Origin: an uncultured Ruminococcus sp.
GTDB lineage: Bacteria > Bacillota_A > Clostridia > Oscillospirales > Ruminococcaceae
NCBI GenBank assembly: GCA_902782875.1
Contig: CACZPE010000360.1
Coordinates: 1-10,104, forward strand
Length of the DNA: 10,104 bases
Direction: 5' to 3'
The notes under the pieces are model-generated. The model was not told where the DNA came from. It ran no database searches and saw nothing but the letters and a program-made list of their open reading frames with translations. Position numbers and translations under genes: made by a program. This document shows, piece by piece, positions 6,541-10,104 of this stretch; position 1 is the stretch's first letter, and each line of letters starts with the position of its first letter.

Positions 6541-6563
6541 TCATCCGCAGGGTGTGCGGATGA
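6541..6563 (+). promoter_or_regulatory. Leader hairpin before the GH44-like gene
   Basis: In the 74-nt gap between the mrp stop and the next ATG, tcatccgca (6541-6549) and tgcggatga (6555-6563) form a perfect 9-bp stem with a 5-nt loop. A strong purine run AAAGGGGGG (6521-6529) lies just upstream of the hairpin, but there is no good Shine-Dalgarno sequence between the hairpin and the ATG at 6577. No T-run follows, so it is not a terminator. It may tune translation or stabilise mRNA (inference). Confidence 0.55.
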
Positions 6564-6576
6564 TGATCGGTACGAT

Positions 6577-8547
6577 ATGAGAAAGAAGCCGTTTTTTACA
6601 GCTGCTGCGGCTGCGGCAGTGCTTATGTCGTCTTTCAGTACTGCGGGATATGCCGATAATGATATCTCCGACGAGATAGACCATGCGGTATTCACCGTAT
6701 CCACAAACAGCAGCAGGGCGGTCAGCAGATATATCTACGGTATAAACGACAACAGCGATCTCTCAGGGTTCAGTCCCACCGTTATAAAGCAGTGCAGCAC
6801 AGCGGTGAGCTCCTATAACTGGGAGACCAACGCTGCCAATTCGGGTATATCGGGCGGAAGCACCAACGATGTATCCCTTGTGGGCGGATATCCCTCCACC
6901 TACTGGCGCACCCCTGCACTCTATACCGAACAGCTCGTATCCAAGGCGTCAAGATACAATATCTCCATGCGTCTTGTGACACTGCAGATGATGGGCTCGG
7001 CTGCGGGCGATTCTCTCGGTGTGGTAGACGAAGAAGATACTGCAGCGCGCTGGAAGAAGGTAAGATACTCCAAGAGCGATGCCTACTCCACCAGACCCGA
7101 TGTGCAGGACGACAGCATATACATGGACGAGTATGTGAGCTTTCTTGTCAATATGTACGGCACCTCGGACAAGGGCGGCATAAACGGATATATGCTCGAC
7201 ACCTGCCCCGATAAATGGGCGGAGGAATTCCCGTATGCGCCCACCTCAAAGGTGACTCCTTCTGAGTATACCGACCGCTCGGCACAGCTTGCACAGGCGG
7301 TCAGGACGATAGACGGCAATGCGATGATATTCGGGCCATCACTGTCCGGCCTTGACGGGTGCATAAACTTCGGCGATGAGGATGAATGGATATCGGGCGG
7401 CTATGCGGCCGACAATATGTGGTTCGTCGATTACTATCTCGATGAGATGAGAAAGAAAAGCGACGCCGCAGGCCAGAGACTGCTCGACTGTTTTGATATA
7501 CACTATTACACCGCGGCGCGTTCGCCTCTCGGGGAAGACGTGCTCACATCAAATGACGATACCTCCGACAAGTACCGCATGCAGGCGGTCAGGACACTGT
7601 GGGACCAGGACTACACCGAGAACAGTGTTACAGGCCTTGTGAACAAGCGCTTCACGCCTGTACTCCCGACCTTGCAGGCATCGCTCAGGGTGAATTACCC
7701 CGACACGTTGCTGTCGGTATCCGAATACGATTTCGGCGGCGGCGGACGCATGAGCGGCGCCATAGCCGAGGCGGAGGCCCTGGGCACATTCGCATCCGAG
7801 GGCGTGTTCCTTGCGTGCCTGGCACCGTCGGGCGACTACCGCTTCCAGAAAGCGGCCATAAGGCTCTATACCGACTATGACGGCGAGGGCTCCTCCTTCG
7901 GAAACGGCATACTCACCACTACGGGCGAGGACAGGACAAGCGCGGTATATGCAGGTATCAGCAACGACGATATCTCGTCCGTAAGGCTGGTAGTCACCAA
8001 TCAGAACCTTCTTATGGACAAGCTTATTGATATAGATATTGACAGCGGCTATGACTACCGTGTCGAGAGCGCGTATATGATAGACAGCGATACGGCGGAT
8101 ATAGTTGAGGCGGATATATCGGATTTTTCGCAGACAGACAGCGGCATATCCTTTACGGCAGGCCCTCTTTCGGCATATATGATCGTGCTCAGCGGTGAGA
8201 TGCCCGAGGAATCGCTGCCCGATGAGACCGCCATCAGTCATGTGGACAGGCCCGATGTGAAGGAGACAAGGCCCTCACAGACAGTGCGCGACGACACGGA
8301 CAGCACCGTCAGCGAGACCGCTCCGCCCGAGGAGGAGAGCGGCACGGAGAGTGTATCCTCCGATGAGACTAACGCATATGAAACACGTATATTTACAGAG
8401 CCTGCGGAGGTCACCGAAACAGAAGTGACGGAGCCCGCACCGCAGCAGAAAACTCCCGCGCCCCTGCCCGTGAAGATACTGGGCTCGCTGCTGACAGGCA
8501 TCGCCCTGCTGGGAGTATTCTATATCATCGTATTTGACAGGAAATAA
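6577..8547 (+). CDS. Secreted, membrane-anchored GH44-like protein with acid/base residue replaced
   Basis: The 656-residue protein has a signal peptide (RKK, then an Ala-rich core, cleavage near A26), a GH44-type catalytic region (about 40-440), a beta-sandwich (about 455-545), a Ser/Thr/Glu/Pro-rich linker (about 548-628) and a C-terminal membrane helix (about 634-653) ending in DRK. GH44 enzymes cleave beta-1,4-glucan and xyloglucan. Family blocks are clear: SYNWETN, DEYVSFL, MLDTCPDKW, IFGPSLSG, DYYLDEM, RLLDCFDIHYYTA, RTLWDQDYTE and SEYDFGGG. The nucleophile Glu is E383. The acid/base Glu of the family LDNEP motif is C210 here, in LDTCP. Normal hydrolysis is therefore doubtful, and glycan binding or a changed chemistry is possible. 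There is no dockerin or LPxTG signal. ATG 6577 is the first in-frame start after a stop at 6532, though its ribosome binding site is poor. Confidence 0.85.
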   Translation: MRKKPFFTAAAAAAVLMSSFSTAGYADNDISDEIDHAVFTVSTNSSRAVSRYIYGINDNSDLSGFSPTVIKQCSTAVSSYNWETNAANSGISGGSTNDVSLVGGYPSTYWRTPALYTEQLVSKASRYNISMRLVTLQMMGSAAGDSLGVVDEEDTAARWKKVRYSKSDAYSTRPDVQDDSIYMDEYVSFLVNMYGTSDKGGINGYMLDTCPDKWAEEFPYAPTSKVTPSEYTDRSAQLAQAVRTIDGNAMIFGPSLSGLDGCINFGDEDEWISGGYAADNMWFVDYYLDEMRKKSDAAGQRLLDCFDIHYYTAARSPLGEDVLTSNDDTSDKYRMQAVRTLWDQDYTENSVTGLVNKRFTPVLPTLQASLRVNYPDTLLSVSEYDFGGGGRMSGAIAEAEALGTFASEGVFLACLAPSGDYRFQKAAIRLYTDYDGEGSSFGNGILTTTGEDRTSAVYAGISNDDISSVRLVVTNQNLLMDKLIDIDIDSGYDYRVESAYMIDSDTADIVEADISDFSQTDSGISFTAGPLSAYMIVLSGEMPEESLPDETAISHVDRPDVKETRPSQTVRDDTDSTVSETAPPEEESGTESVSSDETNAYETRIFTEPAEVTETEVTEPAPQQKTPAPLPVKILGSLLTGIALLGVFYIIVFDRK

Positions 8548-8606
8548 CCGTTAAGAGCATGACGCGTTTATGATAGTACACAAAGGACTTCAAGGAGGAT
8601 TTTTCA

Positions 8607-9860
8607 ATGGCTGATCCAAGATCTACCGTTGCGGTCGCCTGCCCTATATGCGGCGGCGATGTGCAGTTCGATCCCACTCTGGGCAAGCTGGTATGTGAGT
8701 ACTGCGGCTCTGAGATAACCCCCGAGGAAGCTCAGGCACGCTATGACAAGGAGGAGGCCAAGCTCAACGAGAGGGAGCAGGCGCATCCGTCCTCCTCATC
8801 ATCCGATGACGGATGGGGAGAGGACAGCGACGACATGAAGGCTTTCAGCTGTTCGTCCTGCGGTGCCGAAATGATCGCAGAGGAGAATACCGCTGCGATG
8901 ATATGCCCCTTCTGCGGCAACAGCACTATAGTTCCCGCACAGTTTGAGGGCGCTATACGCCCCGACTGCCTTGTGCCCTTTGCGTTCACAAAGGATCAGG
9001 CGGTGTCAAAGTACAAGGGGTACTACTCGGGCAAGAAGCTGCTCCCGAAATCATTCGATGCGGGTAACCACATCGAGGAGATACAGGGCGTATACGTGCC
9101 CTTCTGGCTCTATGACGGCTCTGCGGAGATAGATGCGCGCTACAGGGCGTATGACAAGAAGGAGCATCAGGACGAGACGGAGATAATCTTCTACAACGTG
9201 CAGAGACAGGGCACGCTGGGCTTCAAGAACGTACCTACCGATGCGTCCGAGAGAATGCCCGATGACCTGATGGATTCCATAGAGCCCTATGATTTCACAA
9301 AGCTTGCGGATTTTAATATATCCTATCTTCCCGGATTTCTTGCCGAGAAATCGAACTCAGAGGAGCAGGCGGAGCTTGAAAGGGCTGAGAAGCGCATAAA
9401 GGGCTCCATATCCTCGCTTTCAAGGAAGTCCGTAAGACATGACGGCATAGACAACGCCCAAGAGGATATAGACGTGGAGTTCGGCAACAGAAGATATGTG
9501 CTGCTGCCGGTATGGTATCTTGTTACAAAGTGGAACGACAGGCAGTGGACCTTTGCGATGAACGGCCAGACGGGCAAATTCATCGGCGATCTGCCCATCG
9601 ACCCCGGCAAGATGGCTGTAAGGCTCATCATAGCGTTTATTGCGGCTCTTGCTGTGGTATACCTGCTTGCCTCCGACATATGGTACGGCATATTCGCAGG
9701 CTTCATAGCTGCGGCGATAGTGGGCTTTTCGAGCTATGCGAGCATGAAGCCCGTAAGCCGCGCAAACGATGCAGCAGGATATGTGGAGGACCTGAAGCTC
9801 TCCCTTGCCACCGAGCAGTATGACCACACGGAACATCGCAAGAAACAGAGAAACAATTGA
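8607..9860 (+). CDS. Double zinc-ribbon membrane protein of unknown function
   Basis: The 417-residue protein has two N-terminal four-cysteine zinc ribbons, C12-x2-C15 with C30-x2-C33 and C82-x2-C85 with C100-x2-C103. They are separated by an acidic, Ser-rich linker. A soluble core (about 115-330) follows, containing GVYVPFWLYDG (161-171), a helical Glu/Lys segment (about 250-275) and LLPVWYL (299-305) with NGQTGKFIGDLP (319-330). Two membrane helices lie at about 337-356 and 359-377, and the tail is charged and cytosolic. This architecture recurs in Firmicutes proteins often annotated as TFIIB-type zinc-ribbon proteins, whose role is not known to me. AAGGAGG (8592-8598), 8 nt before the ATG, is the strongest ribosome binding site in the window. 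The gene starts 59 nt after the GH44-like stop, with no terminator between. Its stop codon overlaps the first heptad of the downstream repeat. Confidence 0.85.
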   Translation: MADPRSTVAVACPICGGDVQFDPTLGKLVCEYCGSEITPEEAQARYDKEEAKLNEREQAHPSSSSSDDGWGEDSDDMKAFSCSSCGAEMIAEENTAAMICPFCGNSTIVPAQFEGAIRPDCLVPFAFTKDQAVSKYKGYYSGKKLLPKSFDAGNHIEEIQGVYVPFWLYDGSAEIDARYRAYDKKEHQDETEIIFYNVQRQGTLGFKNVPTDASERMPDDLMDSIEPYDFTKLADFNISYLPGFLAEKSNSEEQAELERAEKRIKGSISSLSRKSVRHDGIDNAQEDIDVEFGNRRYVLLPVWYLVTKWNDRQWTFAMNGQTGKFIGDLPIDPGKMAVRLIIAFIAALAVVYLLASDIWYGIFAGFIAAAIVGFSSYASMKPVSRANDAAGYVEDLKLSLATEQYDHTEHRKKQRNN

Positions 9861-9888
9861 CAATTAGCAATGAGCAATTAGCAATTAA
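9854..9888 (+). repeat. Heptanucleotide array (five 7-mers) at the 3' end of the zinc-ribbon gene
   Basis: Five 7-mers follow in register: caattga, caattag, caatgag, caattag, caattaa. The first contains the last codons and TGA stop of the zinc-ribbon gene. The array leads straight into the hairpin at 9888-9925 and forms the left end of the composite repeat. Confidence 0.85.
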
Positions 9889-9933
9889 TCCCCGTCCGGT
9901 GTGTTTGCACACATCGGATGGGGATGATTTTTT
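9888..9933 (+). terminator. Intrinsic terminator formed by the repeat hairpin
   Basis: Positions 9888-9904 pair with 9909-9925 to give a 17-bp GC-rich stem (two G-U pairs) with a ttgc loop. Six T residues follow at 9928-9933. It lies 28 nt after the zinc-ribbon stop and would end the rightward transcription unit. The same hairpin is the core of the repeat family in this window. Confidence 0.8.
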
Positions 9934-9947
9934 ATGTAATTAGCGGT

Positions 9948-10028
9948 AGAACCCTTCCACCACCAGCCGTAGGCTGGTGGTCCCCCTCATTGCTACGCAA
10001 TGAGGACTTCCCTTTCAGGGGAGGTTCT
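9948..10028 (+). repeat. Cloverleaf-like palindromic repeat tail (three hairpins inside an outer stem)
   Basis: The outer stem agaacc (9948-9953) pairs with ggttct (10023-10028). Inside are three hairpins, each with a 3-nt loop: 9960-9968 with 9972-9980 (9 bp), 9985-9993 with 9997-10005 (9 bp), and about 10008-10013 with 10017-10022 (6 bp, one G-U). The start aacccttccacca is shared with 3922-3935. No tRNA features such as a T-loop or anticodon arm of correct size are present. Confidence 0.7.
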
Positions 10029-10104
10029 GACGTATTATGTTTGTTTGAACGAAACCATTTTATTCGCAAAGACGTAAGAGTAAAGCAATAAGCACTGTAC
10101 AAAA

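Noticed and set aside
6560..6580. Six-codon leader ORF (ATGATG to TGA) overlapping the start of the GH44-like gene by ATGA
   Set aside because: The overlap is neat, but there is no ribosome binding site and the ORF lies partly within the hairpin arm. Too little support to call it a gene.
9854..10028. CRISPR array
   Set aside because: The 7-bp units have no spacers and the hairpins differ from one another. No cas genes are present.
9948..10028. tRNA gene, suggested by the cloverleaf shape
   Set aside because: The hairpins all have 3-nt loops, and there is no anticodon loop of 7 nt and no T-loop consensus.

Overview
The window looks like a chromosome segment from a gut-type Clostridia, most likely Ruminococcus or a close Oscillospiraceae relative. 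The pointers are heavy ATA (Ile), GAG and AAG codon use, AGGAG-type ribosome binding sites, consensus sigma-A promoters, a GH44-type glycosidase homologue, and intergenic palindromic repeats of the kind common in these genomes. The genus is an inference from style, not from a marker gene.

Layout. Positions 1-3764 are read leftward. A sigma-A promoter at 3852-3824 drives an 841-residue EAL-domain (c-di-GMP phosphodiesterase) protein with an unusual C-terminal beta-helix. It is followed after 9 nt by a U32-peptidase-like TIM-barrel protein, then a 72-bp inverted repeat, then the N-terminal part of a membrane protein (possibly CPBP family) that runs off the left edge. Positions 3765-5677 lie between this unit and a rightward one. 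They hold a composite palindromic repeat and a leftward nucleotidyltransferase gene. Positions 5678-9860 are read rightward: an Mrp/NBP35-type Fe-S carrier ATPase behind its own promoter, a secreted and membrane-anchored GH44-like protein, and a double zinc-ribbon membrane protein. This unit ends in a hairpin terminator supplied by an intact copy of the same repeat (9854-10028). Nothing further is seen from 10029 to the end.

Main points. (1) The repeat between the divergent promoters appears to be split in its hairpin loop by an insert of about 1.55 kb carrying the nucleotidyltransferase gene. The two hairpin arms now lie at 3991-4007 and 5565-5581. Joined at a 5-bp duplication (CAGGC), they rebuild a 17-bp stem with a 4-nt loop, the geometry of the intact copy at 9888-9925. 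The inserted gene also has different codon use. (2) The GH44-like protein keeps the nucleophile Glu (E383) but has Cys (C210) where the family has the acid/base Glu, so it is probably a pseudoenzyme or an altered enzyme. (3) The EAL protein keeps every catalytic residue, yet carries about eight 27-31-residue Gly-rich beta-helix repeats, a fold usually found outside the cell, on a protein with no signal peptide or membrane segment.

The three rightward genes may share a transcript, since no terminator is visible between them, but their functions are not obviously linked.
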